Shown: positions 17,801 to 25,700 of the stretch, one piece after another | Layout of the letters: the number at the start of each line of letters is the position of its first letter | Position numbering within the stretch: the first letter of the stretch is position 1 | IMG/VR virus record: IMGVR_UViG_3300030117_005015 | Coordinates: 1 to 49,423 of that record | DNA: 49,423 nt | Reading direction: 5' to 3' (one strand) | Source of the DNA: a virus | Position numbers and translations under genes: made by a program | Notes under the pieces: model-generated | What the model was told of the DNA's origin: nothing | The model's input: only the letters and a program-made list of their open reading frames with translations | Databases searched by the model: none

Positions 17801-17911
17801 CCACATATATCCACCTTCTGCAGTACGAAAACGAATATTATTGGCTACCAACACATATTGTTGTAGCGCAGAAGCTATAACGTTTAATTTATCTAAGCTT
17901 GGTTCGTTCAT
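8840..17911 (-). CDS. Giant polyvalent ejection (internal virion) protein with zincin and HAD domains
   Basis: 3023 aa, the largest gene here. About residues 535-560 form a Gly-rich hydrophobic stretch (GALGGGFVAG). A zincin motif HEFFH lies at 1139-1143. A HAD-type phosphatase domain runs from about 2068 to 2200: DFDDTLATT at 2073-2081, FVLTARPPES and DFYFADDALQNV. Two hydrophobic helical regions lie at about 2504-2533 (AVGAIMFFNMRSALLQTIS) and 2709-2732 (IVYYGVIMNVVFHALQSAM), and the C-terminus (2897-3020) is a basic coiled coil. Size, membrane-active stretches and position after two smaller internal-virion candidates match T7 gp16-like or crAss-type injected proteins, and the mixed enzymatic content fits 'polyvalent' phage proteins delivered with the DNA. 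The frame is intact. Individual functions are unproven. Confidence 0.8.
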   Translation of the reverse strand: MNEPSLDKLNVIASALQQYVLVANNIRFRTAEGGYMWDEINRLFPDLKEFDPATLEEYVYTANNPEYKGNYSIINEKFKEDFNFSDEYFNSIENVDENLFKTDAIRKLFVGDVKPGDEAFGKSVVQYGIEKTVGGIFDGASGLINSIFKPLKESEQLYRNVGELLLDKELTVDNTEKKKEKAPPAVISFNDIPELLYNYKGRDENDFGMNPSNTFSISLGDMPSDFNNVLQNPANSFEREFYNNNLSYNQYQQASNIVVNLLDGRVKKIEEQEERLAILGPERYAFEEYIMKDPPMAKKGERYNGYHFHQKDEKEAIRLLNSWANNKKYKGNPYFGFKFEPGYIIPLKVDTGIFGTVKSGLIENTFDDWIIVTAPFRYDTKIGAWVGGEQQKFETGLEGRAGVKEMKRLQEWMLNPVDTYNGPSAFDAAVDAGQAQADLYRAVDPIFGDLENIDDISDKDLQKMIEAIEEVQTASADMKALISWSESYNEYRDDGENWFMSTMNAIKDEGVKGFGQAFVSSAVGMFNEEALKDASGSALAGAGATWYTGYGALGGGFVAGMTSMNYNMETIATFTQILQEELEAIGDDMTPNNIRRLLENDEFRAEIKRRARLGGASVAATELITSMLGIKGSSAIIKTVGKTTNTSKIVGTTLTIPYNVTTDVVGGMTGEYTKFKTANLKFDEVDIVLEGFSPAVFSLATETIIAYNSVKNDIKSDVDSGTTGLKEVKPVDLRDQTRFTEEFVKTGNMETGYKYTRPQPNIDKEGNLLDGQGNVTGIKVYADPNGYQGNDQFVDPAGNLIPKNGYMPYTPQTGGIIKAENNKHYYLPPVLAKVELTIDGTVVSEQSFIDYVDGLKTLQDVENFKYEIKSQTTFDSGIDTDLNVDAPVSIKKISEDAINAYAQEASNRAEAYGNYVQDKIDSIKIDSEISDRITNAEDRSSLVELEKRRVKAEQDSKKTGASAVPGIEQELQNINNEISEILNKYAEVVPGKIPTKKIEPLPVETDASIVELDESAKAVLNTAINKETATVKKQMDAVQDKTGDEGDIVELSNEDIAESQAEIISLLEAEVEGYKSRVAETESGTTENTTAKQNLEDTKNRLEAFKTADKQFGYIIDRPDGSYDIIINKDNYKEGVAAHEFFHKILSRTLRNDQVTQDAFGNAVTDYVNEKYGGVSQEFVDRMSAYIDPKTGQRVSEFGEETMTIMAESIVDGTLTFNDSFFTKIGDFVRQTLQRIGLKKIKFNTGRDVFNFIKDYAKSIKKDYVSKSIINVAAKGAEGDLVTGAQRTEATTKFSRSKAVTAVNEIENNLKNKLQQEGKEYTQNEFRRSTEFGQIFDSINNENGPINNYIKGLRMGPEKTEQVIEKASQRLFNYNPQATRKTDVKEGVTIGERIMSDISFAKLDADKALAIAAKKEGKTTRIDAAKRTKEGETTFDIKDTEVETSFETEDLSPAAQARKAQIKEQGQKQSQFRKQLGIETNGKLYNQIKDAARKSLLRAYESNTSAKNIQIKLRDQANSYLFKTIKNFLGTKTYASNLRKFREPIINALFTSDLVQIERNVDVKDRIFTTFIKKLTTRSEVENAVDQQLLPPAAIRSYDKDKSVNLYKKKMPTEEEFMGFFDIPAFNPVTGQRSGKRGTRKDTLAKNMAGALSFDATMEVAQETEIIQKRTEIAELKGETLAKDDIETLGANIGRDPDVKFSKKNDKEYSSKTANNFIIRAEKNGLNDILLSIDTKDISWRVALKHLITDNAYDYSGLYKIPEIKNAIKELRSLRNKEGLKSKPNSYYIEQHGINNFKNTIASNPNIKLLVEEVAEGENPDVQLEVDGMPFGSEIKADKSKGPKRNIYIDIDKIIESKGTEYTVAGNKTSLNPEKIDALVKQSIPALKQIKELLKDKYGVKNFVLSSGPKQEQTLITEEAWQDIKKNKLDALATSYEWVKTDFISYDYINKPIPSFYITTGRSGTYTMGDADPLNISDQVANFEQLGVPIPLTIRMAADKRAGGMRRVVFIVETQIDSRTFEKQNVNFFKEKDVEKVVTKFSKDNFTSERIIDDAVLFSRSNKNKPKGITILDFDDTLATTKSMINFTRPDGTKGKLNAEQYAATYEELAAKGYEFDFSEFSKVVEGKKAPLFEKALKLQKKFGSKNMFVLTARPPESAQAIHDFLQANGLNISIENITGLANSTSEAKALWVADKVGEGFNDFYFADDALQNVQAVKNVLDQFDVKSKVQQAKVDFSKDLNKEFNKIIQQTTGVQAVITFSDAQAKLRGNKSKYKSIIPASAQDFVGLLYNFLGKGKQGEQQMKFFKKALIDPFARGIDELNASRQIASENYKNLLKENKSVKKDLTKKLKSFDGYEGVEFTVDQAVRVYLWQKAGFEIPGLSKRDTKMLSDFVKTDTELKQFADQVGKISKRKEGYSEPGEYWLVENINSDLLSDGAIGDVRSKFLNEFIENKNEIFSKDNLNKVQAIYGKNFREALEDMLFTMETGRNRKQGSNRLVNMYMNWVNNAVGAIMFFNMRSALLQTISMTNYINWSFNNPLNAATVFANQKQYWKDFSTIFNSDYLKQRRAGNRRGINEAELSAAVAGSQNKAKAAVAWLLQKGFLPTQVADSFAISSGGATYYRNKIKALVKEGITLEQAEKQAFLDFQETTEVSQQSARPDMLSQQQKSPLGRLVLAFANYPMQAGRIMNKAARDIINKRGDTKTHVSKIVYYGVIMNVVFHALQSAMWAMIDEEEEFDKRTDRALNSMIDTWLVTIGFGGRAVSATKNAVIEYQKQDAKDTDEEFLTKSDHTYTILQLLSFSPPLSSKVGKIYRSIQSRKYNREVFKKRGLTLDNPVWSAVGNVIEGFTNIPLGRLANKMLNIDNAMDSSNAFWQRAALLLGWNTWDLGIKDADIEATKTEIKQEKQKQKDIEKEQKKKLKEIEKKEAEEFKQQIFDDSTKQTEKLIYDLKKDQQIALLIELGVKEEEISKLHYKTSRAKKIIELQDKNQNKKIIKDYLEKHIKPKTNRKRKSTRSSVRR

Positions 17912-17916
17912 TTAAT

Positions 17917-19536
17917 TTATCTTCCTTGTTTAAACTTATAATCAGTATCTATATACTGAGCATAATATTTTAATTGTTTAGCTAACTCATATTTAGTAAA
18001 CACATGTTTACCTCTTTGTTGTAAATCTTCTTCAGTATACGGAGCATATCCAGGACCTTCTCTTCTGTATAACTTATAAGTACCATCGCTTTGTAGTAAA
18101 TATTCTTCTTGTTGTATAACAACTAATCTTTCACCTCTTTCAATAGCTTTTGCAGCTATATATTCTAATTGTTTATCTTTACGTGAAGGTAGAGGTACAT
18201 CTTTACCAAACACTACGCCCATACCCTTGTTTGGATTAGCATCGTTTTGCCAGCCATCAGCGTGTTTAAGTTGGTATTTTTCTTCTATTATATCTTTAAA
18301 ATAACCCATTAAAAGTTTTTTAGATCTTTCAAAGTCAAAATTTTCATCGTCAATTTTTGTTAAAACATCAACCATCATATTGTAATTTTTTCTAAAAGCA
18401 TCTGGATCTGCTGCTCTTTCAAGATCCTCAACGTCTATAACACCGTCTTCACCAAACGCCTCTATCATTTCTTTAAATAACAATTGAAAAGAAGCATCCA
18501 TTAAATCTAACTGTATACCATAGTTACCACTTAGTTTTAGTTCAGTTAAAAATGAAGGTCTACCTAAAGTCATTTTTACGTTGTCACCGCCCATACCTAC
18601 TCTTCTTAAACCTAAACTTCTAAAATCTTCTGGTTTTTGTATTATAAGGTCAAGCTGACCTAAAACTTCTTCTTCATTAAAATTTAACATGGCACCTGAC
18701 TTACCAGCTTCAAAAGCCTCTTGCTGCATATCATTAACAAGAGATATAATTTGTCTATCTTTGTTTAACAGCGCAGCTGGAAAGTTTTCCCTCATTTGAT
18801 CAATAGTATACGCAGCTTCACCGTATTGGTATTCTTCATAAACAGGTGCTTCTTGTAAATCTATTGCACCTATATTTAATAATTCAGTATTAAATCCACT
18901 TAATTGTTGAGTTGAAGGTGTTACAGTTCTAGTACCTGTTAAAAAGTTTCTAGCATAAAAAGTTAGTTCACCATTTATAAAAGCAACTTGTACATCATCA
19001 TCATTATCTATATCAACACCCATCATTTTGTTTTGAGCGGCCATAACCGTAGGATCTAAAGCACCTTCAATCCAAGAATCTCTTTGTTCATATAACAAAT
19101 CAAAAGTTTGTCTTGCTTTGTAAGCTTGATTTGTTATTGAAACAAGCTCAGCTTCTAAACGTGTTCTAGCTCTTTCGTTTTCTATAGTATCATCTCTACC
19201 ATAAGTATTAACAGCCATGTACTCTTCTTGTAATCTTCTTATTTCTCTGTCTAAAGCATCTACAACTTTTTGACTCATTGTTTCGCCGTTTACAGTAAGT
19301 TTTTCATGTTGCTTTTGTAATGTTTTTTGAAAAGCATTTAACTGTTTTCTTTTACCTGCGTCTATTATTTGTTCTTGTTTTATATAATCTTGAAATAAAT
19401 TATCTGTTAATTTATAATAGCTTTCCATAGATTTAACATTACCTTCAAATAAAGGTGATAAATCTCTTATATTTATCTTTGATCTTGATAAACTTTCTTT
19501 TAACGATAAATTTACTAATGTACTATCTGCTGGCAT
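17917..19536 (-). CDS. Putative internal virion (ejection) protein, gp15-like position
   Basis: 539 aa, mostly helical and acidic. It starts MPADSTLVNLSLKESLSRSK and has long Gln/Glu-rich helices around residues 70-160 (RLQEEYMAVN, ARTRLEAELVSITNQAYKAR). A central region has RSLGLRRVGMGGDNVKMTLG, and an acidic calcium-like stretch DIDNDDDVQ lies near 175. No signal peptide or membrane span is seen. It lies 5 nt upstream of the 3023-aa gene and 10 nt after a small Gln/Ala-rich protein, the same order as the three ejection proteins gp14-gp15-gp16 in T7-like phages. Assignment rests on order and composition. Confidence 0.65.
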   Translation of the reverse strand: MPADSTLVNLSLKESLSRSKINIRDLSPLFEGNVKSMESYYKLTDNLFQDYIKQEQIIDAGKRKQLNAFQKTLQKQHEKLTVNGETMSQKVVDALDREIRRLQEEYMAVNTYGRDDTIENERARTRLEAELVSITNQAYKARQTFDLLYEQRDSWIEGALDPTVMAAQNKMMGVDIDNDDDVQVAFINGELTFYARNFLTGTRTVTPSTQQLSGFNTELLNIGAIDLQEAPVYEEYQYGEAAYTIDQMRENFPAALLNKDRQIISLVNDMQQEAFEAGKSGAMLNFNEEEVLGQLDLIIQKPEDFRSLGLRRVGMGGDNVKMTLGRPSFLTELKLSGNYGIQLDLMDASFQLLFKEMIEAFGEDGVIDVEDLERAADPDAFRKNYNMMVDVLTKIDDENFDFERSKKLLMGYFKDIIEEKYQLKHADGWQNDANPNKGMGVVFGKDVPLPSRKDKQLEYIAAKAIERGERLVVIQQEEYLLQSDGTYKLYRREGPGYAPYTEEDLQQRGKHVFTKYELAKQLKYYAQYIDTDYKFKQGR

Positions 19537-19546
19537 AATTTATATT

Positions 19547-20311
19547 TTATCTTTGGAACATTTGTTTTATTAAGTCCGCTAAATACGTAGAACCTTGTTT
19601 AACACCTTGACCTATCTTGTAGCCTGGTGTACCTTCGCTATAATCAAACATACCTGCTTCTTGAGCTTGAAAACCTGTACTTACAACTCCTTGTATTCCT
19701 GATATTAAAGCTTGTTGTTGTGCTATTTGAGCGTTCATTTGATTTGCTTGTGCTTGAGCTAAAGCTGCGTTAGCACCTGTGGCTTCACCCATTTGCATAC
19801 CAAGCAAAGTAGCTTGTCTATCTCTTTTTGCTTGTTCAATACCTGCCTCACCCGTTAACTCAAGTCTTTGTGCTTGAGCAGCACCTTGAGCAGCTAGCCT
19901 TTGATTAGCAGCCTCTTGTTGACCAATACCTGCTGATATTCTTTGTATTGACAAAGCGCCTTGATTAGCTAGTGTTTGAGCTAAACCAGAAATACCACTA
20001 GCACCTGCCGCAGAACGTAAGTTAGCCATTACATCAGCCATTTGCTGAGAAGTTTGTTGAGCTTGAAACTGAGCAGCTTGTTGGTTAACAGTTAAGTCTT
20101 CATATACATTTTCCATATCTTTATAAGGATTTCTAAACTGCATGCTTCTATATTTTTCTTTTTCAACATCTAAAAGCTCTTGCTGTCTAATTCTTTCATT
20201 TTTAGCATCTCTATATTGTTCATTAGCCAAAGCTCTGTTTTCTCTAGCAGCACTCATACCCATAAGACCTACAGTAGCAGAAACACCTACTGATATTGCA
20301 CCCCAACTCAT
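19547..20311 (-). CDS. Putative internal virion protein, gp14-like
   Basis: 254 aa. The N-terminus is hydrophobic and Gly/Ala/Ser-rich (WGAISVGVSATVGLMGMSAA, about residues 3-22). It is followed by a charged helix and then a long Ala/Gln-rich helical region (QFQAQQTSQQMADVMANLRS, ANAALAQAQANQMNAQIAQQ) typical of small ejection proteins that line the portal channel or penetrate the envelope. The C-terminal piece ends STYLADLIKQMFQR. It stands first of three probable ejection genes. No enzymatic motif is present. The family match is by composition and gene order. Confidence 0.7.
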   Translation of the reverse strand: MSWGAISVGVSATVGLMGMSAARENRALANEQYRDAKNERIRQQELLDVEKEKYRSMQFRNPYKDMENVYEDLTVNQQAAQFQAQQTSQQMADVMANLRSAAGASGISGLAQTLANQGALSIQRISAGIGQQEAANQRLAAQGAAQAQRLELTGEAGIEQAKRDRQATLLGMQMGEATGANAALAQAQANQMNAQIAQQQALISGIQGVVSTGFQAQEAGMFDYSEGTPGYKIGQGVKQGSTYLADLIKQMFQR

Positions 20312-20336
20312 AATATATATTTTTTAATTAATATTT

Positions 20337-20831
20337 TCATTTTTTATTTTTTAAATACTCTTCGTAATCATCCCAGTCAAACACTACGTTTATTTTAGCT
20401 AATTCATCTAAATCTTGAGTATTTGTAGGATTTGCGTGAACTGTAACAATAACGCAGTCTTCTGCTGCATATACAATTCTTTTAGCGCCTTGTGGAGATA
20501 TTATATAACAAGGAGCTATAAATTCTTCTACACCTTCTTCTTTTGAAGACTGTAATAATCCTGATAAAAGAAAAAAACCATAACTGTGTTTATGTATTGC
20601 AGAAAAACCTAGTTGTCCTTTTTTCATTTTCATTTCTCTTAAATACAAACCTTCTGCAAAAGAGTGTTTATATTCCCAGTGTCCTTCAGCGTATGTTATT
20701 TCTTTACCATTACCAATAACATTAACACCATCAGCAATACTTATAAAATAATCTTCTATTTGTTTTACTTTTTCTTTATACGATTCTGCTGGAGTATTAT
20801 CAAATATTTTTTGTAATTCGTATTTAGACAT
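20337..20831 (-). CDS. Cupin-fold protein within the tail/ejection cluster
   Basis: 164 aa. After a helical N-terminal 50 residues the sequence follows a cupin pattern. The first motif is FSAIHKHSYGFFLLSG (His80, His82) ending in a Gly turn. It is followed by GVEEFIAPCYIISPQGAKR and a second motif AEDCVIVTVHANP with His132. Two His in motif 1 and one in motif 2 could bind a metal, though the canonical Glu of motif 1 is not clear. The C-terminus is acidic (VFDWDDYEEYLKNKK). The gene lies among tail and internal virion genes; cupin-like proteins do occur in phage tail loci. It could be structural or a sugar or nucleotide modifier. Confidence 0.7.
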   Translation of the reverse strand: MSKYELQKIFDNTPAESYKEKVKQIEDYFISIADGVNVIGNGKEITYAEGHWEYKHSFAEGLYLREMKMKKGQLGFSAIHKHSYGFFLLSGLLQSSKEEGVEEFIAPCYIISPQGAKRIVYAAEDCVIVTVHANPTNTQDLDELAKINVVFDWDDYEEYLKNKK

Positions 20832-20853
20832 AATTTAATTTAATTTATATCTA

Positions 20854-20863
20854 ATATAGTCAC
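20854..20863 (-). promoter_or_regulatory. Repeated intergenic motif GTGACTATAT, copy B
   Basis: The 44-nt gap before the cupin-fold gene reads CTGTGACTATATTAGATATAA on the coding strand. Its core is identical to the motif before the outer-membrane protein gene (8801-8810), and both lie 20-35 nt or less from a start codon. A TATATT-like element overlaps it. This may be an internal promoter that boosts the cupin/ejection block. Confidence 0.35.
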
Positions 20864-20875
20864 AGTTTTTGTTGT

Positions 20876-21259
20876 TTATTTACTACTAACAGATATTTCA
20901 GAACCAACAGCAAATAACTCGTTTTTATTAGCAAAATCATCATTTACAAAATTACATAAAGCATAGTAACCTTTTAAGCTACTACTATTTATAGCTAAGT
21001 TCTTTTTAAATGTAATAAAATTATTTGTTGCATTAAAAATAGAATTTAATTGAGCTACAGTTAAGTTTTGTGAAGTAAAATTAAAACCTATAGAGTTTTC
21101 ATTTATTTCTGTTACTTGACCAATTAATTTTGTTGTATTGTAAGTTGAGAAACTAGTAGGACCTGAATTAATAGGATTACAATATAACAAATCACCAACT
21201 TGTAAAGAAAAGTTAATATCAAAATTTAATTTATCTAATGTTGCTTCTGTTTGTGCCAT
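20876..21259 (-). CDS. Small tail-associated protein
   Basis: 127 aa, starting MAQTEATLDKLNFDINFSLQ. The protein is Asn/Ser/Phe-rich with alternating strands (VGDLLYCNPINSG, KLIGQVTEINENSIGFNFTS, YYALCNFVN). It has low charge and no signal peptide, and looks like a beta-barrel or OB-like small structural protein. It is separated by only 6 nt from the 499-aa protein before it and by 44 nt from the cupin-fold gene after it. Position between large tail proteins suggests a tail accessory component. I do not recognise a specific family. Confidence 0.7.
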   Translation of the reverse strand: MAQTEATLDKLNFDINFSLQVGDLLYCNPINSGPTSFSTYNTTKLIGQVTEINENSIGFNFTSQNLTVAQLNSIFNATNNFITFKKNLAINSSSLKGYYALCNFVNDDFANKNELFAVGSEISVSSK

Positions 21260-21265
21260 ATTCTA

Positions 21266-22765
21266 TTATGTTGCTGTTAATATTTTTTCTAAATCAAAAC
21301 GTAAACTTACATCTTCTGCACCAGCTTCTAACACTTCAATATCACCTGTTATTGTAGCTATTCTACTAGCGCCACCAAACGTTAATGTTACACCACTTTC
21401 TAATTCTTGAGCAGCACTTAAAACAATAGTTCCAGCACCACTAACTGTACCAGCGCCACTATCAACAAAAGGTACCGCTGAAGAAGTATCAATACCAATG
21501 CCAGTAACTGTACTAACATCATCTCTTATACCATCTCTTTCTGCAATAGCAACGCTTGTGCTAGCTGAACCTATAGTGCTAGATGTTGTAGTTGTAGTTA
21601 CAGGTGTTAATTCTACTTTTAAATTACTAAACTTAACATCGTAACCACTAAGGCTTTTAATAGATGAAGGACCATATCCATATATTTTAATTCCATCGTC
21701 TTTTAATGCGTCAGCTTGTTGCTTACTAAAAACAATATTACCAGGCTGACTAGTAACAACACCATTTGTTAAAGTTGGTGGGGCTGTTGATTCTATGGCA
21801 TTTACAAAAGTTACAATAGTGTCTACTTTATAAGTTTCTAAAACAGATGATGCTCTTCTATTTGTTGTTTTGGTTTCTTCTACAGTTACTACATAATCAG
21901 CAAGTGAAGAACCAGAATCAAGGTTAGTAGATGGAGCTACAAACATACCTTTTTTTAAGCCAATAATGTTATCTAATGGCCATCTATAAAATCGACTACC
22001 ACTATCTGTATTTTCACCAGTTATAGCTAAACCAGCACTACCAATAGTTCTATTTACAAAAGCCAAAACGTCATTTTCTATAGGCTGTCTATTTATAACA
22101 AAGTTTCTAGTAGTAGCAGCTGTAACTGTTATAGTAAAAGATTTTTTTTGACTACTTGTACCTCCTGCAACGGTTATAGTATCTTCAACTCGAACTATAC
22201 TATTAAAAGGAGTTAATGAGTTTGGAGATATAGCTGTTAATGTAATTGTTTTATCAACATGTTGATATATTTTTTTAATTAATACAGCTGAGTCAGAACC
22301 TTTAGAAGAGTTTAAGTTTATAGTATTATCAGGATATCTAACTTCAGTATAATTAGTATGAAAAGTATTTTCATTTATATTTGCTATAAGGTTTATAGTA
22401 TAATCATCAGTATTAGTGTCAGGTAAAGCTGGAAAAACAATATTACCTCTATAACTACCGCCTTCTAAAACACCCTGCAAAAAACTTGAAGCTGTAGTAA
22501 AAGTATTAGTAACAAAGTTGTAAAAGCTACCGTGGTTATTTAATATTATCAAAGTAAAAACACAACCACTATCACCGGCAATATTAAATTTTCTATTTTC
22601 ACCAGAAGCTTTAATATTTCTTAAATTTATATTAAAATCTCTTATGATTTTACGTTTTTGTCCATTAGTTCTAGTAGCACCTACTCTTGCAGGCGTAACA
22701 TTATTCGCCATTGTAGAGCTAGGCGTGTATGAAGAACCTGATGAACCTCCGTATCCGTTTGCCAT
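21266..22765 (-). CDS. Putative tail structural protein
   Basis: 499 aa. The N-terminus is a flexible Gly/Ser-rich tail (MANGYGGSSGSSYTPSSTMA) followed by a basic segment NGQKRKIIRD. The rest is beta-rich with many Thr/Val/Ser strands (KTITLTAISPNSLTPFNSIV, FTITVTAATTRNFVINRQPI), as in immunoglobulin-like or fibre-anchor domains. No enzymatic motif is visible. It starts 4 nt after the stop of the 2120-aa nozzle-like protein, so the two probably assemble together. A fibre-attachment or tail-hub role is an inference. Confidence 0.7.
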   Translation of the reverse strand: MANGYGGSSGSSYTPSSTMANNVTPARVGATRTNGQKRKIIRDFNINLRNIKASGENRKFNIAGDSGCVFTLIILNNHGSFYNFVTNTFTTASSFLQGVLEGGSYRGNIVFPALPDTNTDDYTINLIANINENTFHTNYTEVRYPDNTINLNSSKGSDSAVLIKKIYQHVDKTITLTAISPNSLTPFNSIVRVEDTITVAGGTSSQKKSFTITVTAATTRNFVINRQPIENDVLAFVNRTIGSAGLAITGENTDSGSRFYRWPLDNIIGLKKGMFVAPSTNLDSGSSLADYVVTVEETKTTNRRASSVLETYKVDTIVTFVNAIESTAPPTLTNGVVTSQPGNIVFSKQQADALKDDGIKIYGYGPSSIKSLSGYDVKFSNLKVELTPVTTTTTSSTIGSASTSVAIAERDGIRDDVSTVTGIGIDTSSAVPFVDSGAGTVSGAGTIVLSAAQELESGVTLTFGGASRIATITGDIEVLEAGAEDVSLRFDLEKILTAT

Positions 22766-22769
22766 ATTA

Positions 22770-25700
22770 TTATGATTGTGTTGTGTTAATTATTAATTGA
22801 TTAGCATTTACTACACCTATACCTTGGTACGTAAAATCTTTTTCTTCTATTATATCTGTTTCTATACCTTTAATGTGGTTAAACCATTTGTTTTCTTTTT
22901 TAATAAACTCTACGTTTGAACCAGCTTGCATATCAGTGTTTATTGTTTGTAAATACCAACCTTTTTTTGGTGTTAAATTATAATACTGGCCGTCACTTAA
23001 GTCTTTAGTTACTTTTGCTTGAGAACCTTCATATAGTAATGTTTTAAAACTTTTAACTATACTAGGGCTATCGTTTAATAAAAAACTTATTGTTGAGGGA
23101 CTTTGAAGGCCGTAGTATGTATTATAGGTTGTGTTTTCAAAATGATGTTGATATATTTTACCTCTACTAAAAGTGTAATAATCACTAGCCATACTAACAC
23201 CACTTTCCATTTGCACAAAAGATTTAAAACTAACCCAACCTCTAACGTCTTCTTTAAATGAAACGACATAATTTCCTTGTCCACTAGTATTTGGTTTTAA
23301 AGCTATATTATATTCATCTTTTTTGTGATCGTAACTACCTATTAGTTTATTGTTAAGTTTTAAATTATCTCTAAACCAGTCTTTCATACCATGATCTGAT
23401 ATAGGTGTTAAACCATCCATAGATAATCTTATAACTGATCCTCTTTGTTTGTCTGTAAAATAAGCTCTATAAGATTCTGAAGCAAATGACTCTGGATTTT
23501 GTGATATACCGTACTCACCAGCATATGGTATTGCTTGTCCTAAAACTTGTTCGTTTGCTATTAACTGAGGATTACCATCTGCATTAAATAAAGCATCTTT
23601 AGTAGCTAGTATTTTTAATATTCTATCTTCACATAACGTAATTAAATCACCATCAGCTGTTGATCTTGAATGTAGTTTTTGTATGCTACCATAAACTGGA
23701 TTTATTTCTTTTGTAATATTTTCAGCTGCTATAAATTGATTTAAATTATTTATTGAAGATATAGAATTATATATACCAGAAAATATTAAACCGTATTGTC
23801 TTGTTTGTTTTTCTATTACTTCTTCTAAAGTTGATGAAGCTCTTACACCGTTAGAAATAAAAGGTAAATTAAAATTATCTCTTATTCTGTTTGATTCAAC
23901 ACCATTAAAAAACGTATAACAATTATAATAATTTAAAGTGTGCCAAAAGTTCCAAGTGTTTAAGTTTATAGTTAAAAAACTACCATTTATAGCTTCAACG
24001 TATGTAGAAAAAATACTACCGTCTGGTTTTTTTATATGAACCCAATCAATACCAGTAACAGCTGGAGTATTTATAATTGTTGGTGGTGTTGATAAAGTTA
24101 ATATATTACCTTTTATATCTATTATTTCAGCATCAATAGAGAAATTTTGTACGCTTGAAGCTGTAAATATTGTACAGTTTTCAAAAGTACCATTTAATAT
24201 AGGTGTTGATCCTATTTCTTCTTCTTGTAGTGGTAAAAACCCTGCATCTGTTTCTTCATTTAATTGAACAGGTATTAAATCACTAGCCTCATAATATATA
24301 TCTAAATCAGGTGAATCTTTTGGCTCTGTTTCCCATATAGCTGGATTATCTGGTAGTAATTCATTATCATAAGATGGTTCTATAAACTCCATAGTATAAC
24401 CAACAGCGTATAATAATTTTGTAGTAGCACCTGCAACACCATAGTTAGTGTTATCTGTAAAAGCGCCTTTACCAGTTGTACTTTTTTGTAAGCTAATTCT
24501 AGCAGCTGAGTTAGGACTATAACCGTTCATTGTACCTTGTACAAAAGTTATACTAGTGTTTGGTCCAGGATTAATAGTATGTCCTAAATCTAAAGCCTCT
24601 ACGTAACCCGTTAAATAAACTTTTACAGCTGCTTGGTTACCAACACCTATTACACTAACATTTTTATCTATATCTCTAACTACTAAATAAGGTTTTATAG
24701 CTGGAGTTGTTACATTATATGGATAAGTTCCAAGCTCCGTGGCGCTACTTTGATCATATTTAGTATAACTCTTTACTATAAAACCTGTAGTAAGTATACA
24801 AGGTTTACCGTGTTGGTCTAATGCATTATTATAAGAGTCTAAAGTTATATATATATAATGATCATCTATACCTGTACTTGTAGTATTATCACCACTTGTT
24901 TGGCCAACACCAACGTCATTACCATAAGGACCGTCATTAGTGCCTGTATAATTAAGTGTTGTTAATGTTATTTCTCTACCTGAATTAACAATAGGACCTA
25001 GCTCTGATTGATCTCCACCAACATCTAGTGGTATCCAGTCTAGCTTTTTAGTGTTATGCTCTTGCACCCACTTCCATTGTTTATTAAAATTAGTTGATAG
25101 TTGAGCGCCGTTAAAATGCCCATCAAAATCACTTGCACTTGAAGGTATTGATCCAGCTTGTTCTCTTAACATATCTCCTTCACTTGTGTGATTACCTTGA
25201 ACAAAATACCTTATAATATTTCTTTCATTAACTTGATTGTTAAGATTATACCTTGTTTCAAAAGGATCTTCAGCCCAGCGCCACACGCTACCAGGACTAA
25301 GCCTGTCAGTAAAAGCTTGTGTAGGACTGTCGTTATAATTAGGATTTCCTATACCTACAGACCAAAGCTCATTTATCCAAGCATTAGTACTTTGACCTGG
25401 ACCGTGTCCGTCTGTTAAAATATTGTATGCACCTATTCCAGCGTTACCAAAAAAGCCAGCATTATAAAGCTCGGTAGTATCAAATGATTCATCTTTAAAT
25501 ATGGGGCCAAGAGTTAAACTAAAATGATGGTATCCAGCTGCGTAATCTATAGCAGCATTGTTACCTACACTTGCTGAACTACCTATAGGTAAAGATTCTA
25601 TACCACCAGTACCCATAGCGGTCATATCAAATTGATTAGCTTGATTAGAAGGGTGATATGCTGGTGCAAAATCATTACCCGCGGAAGGAGATCTATCAAC

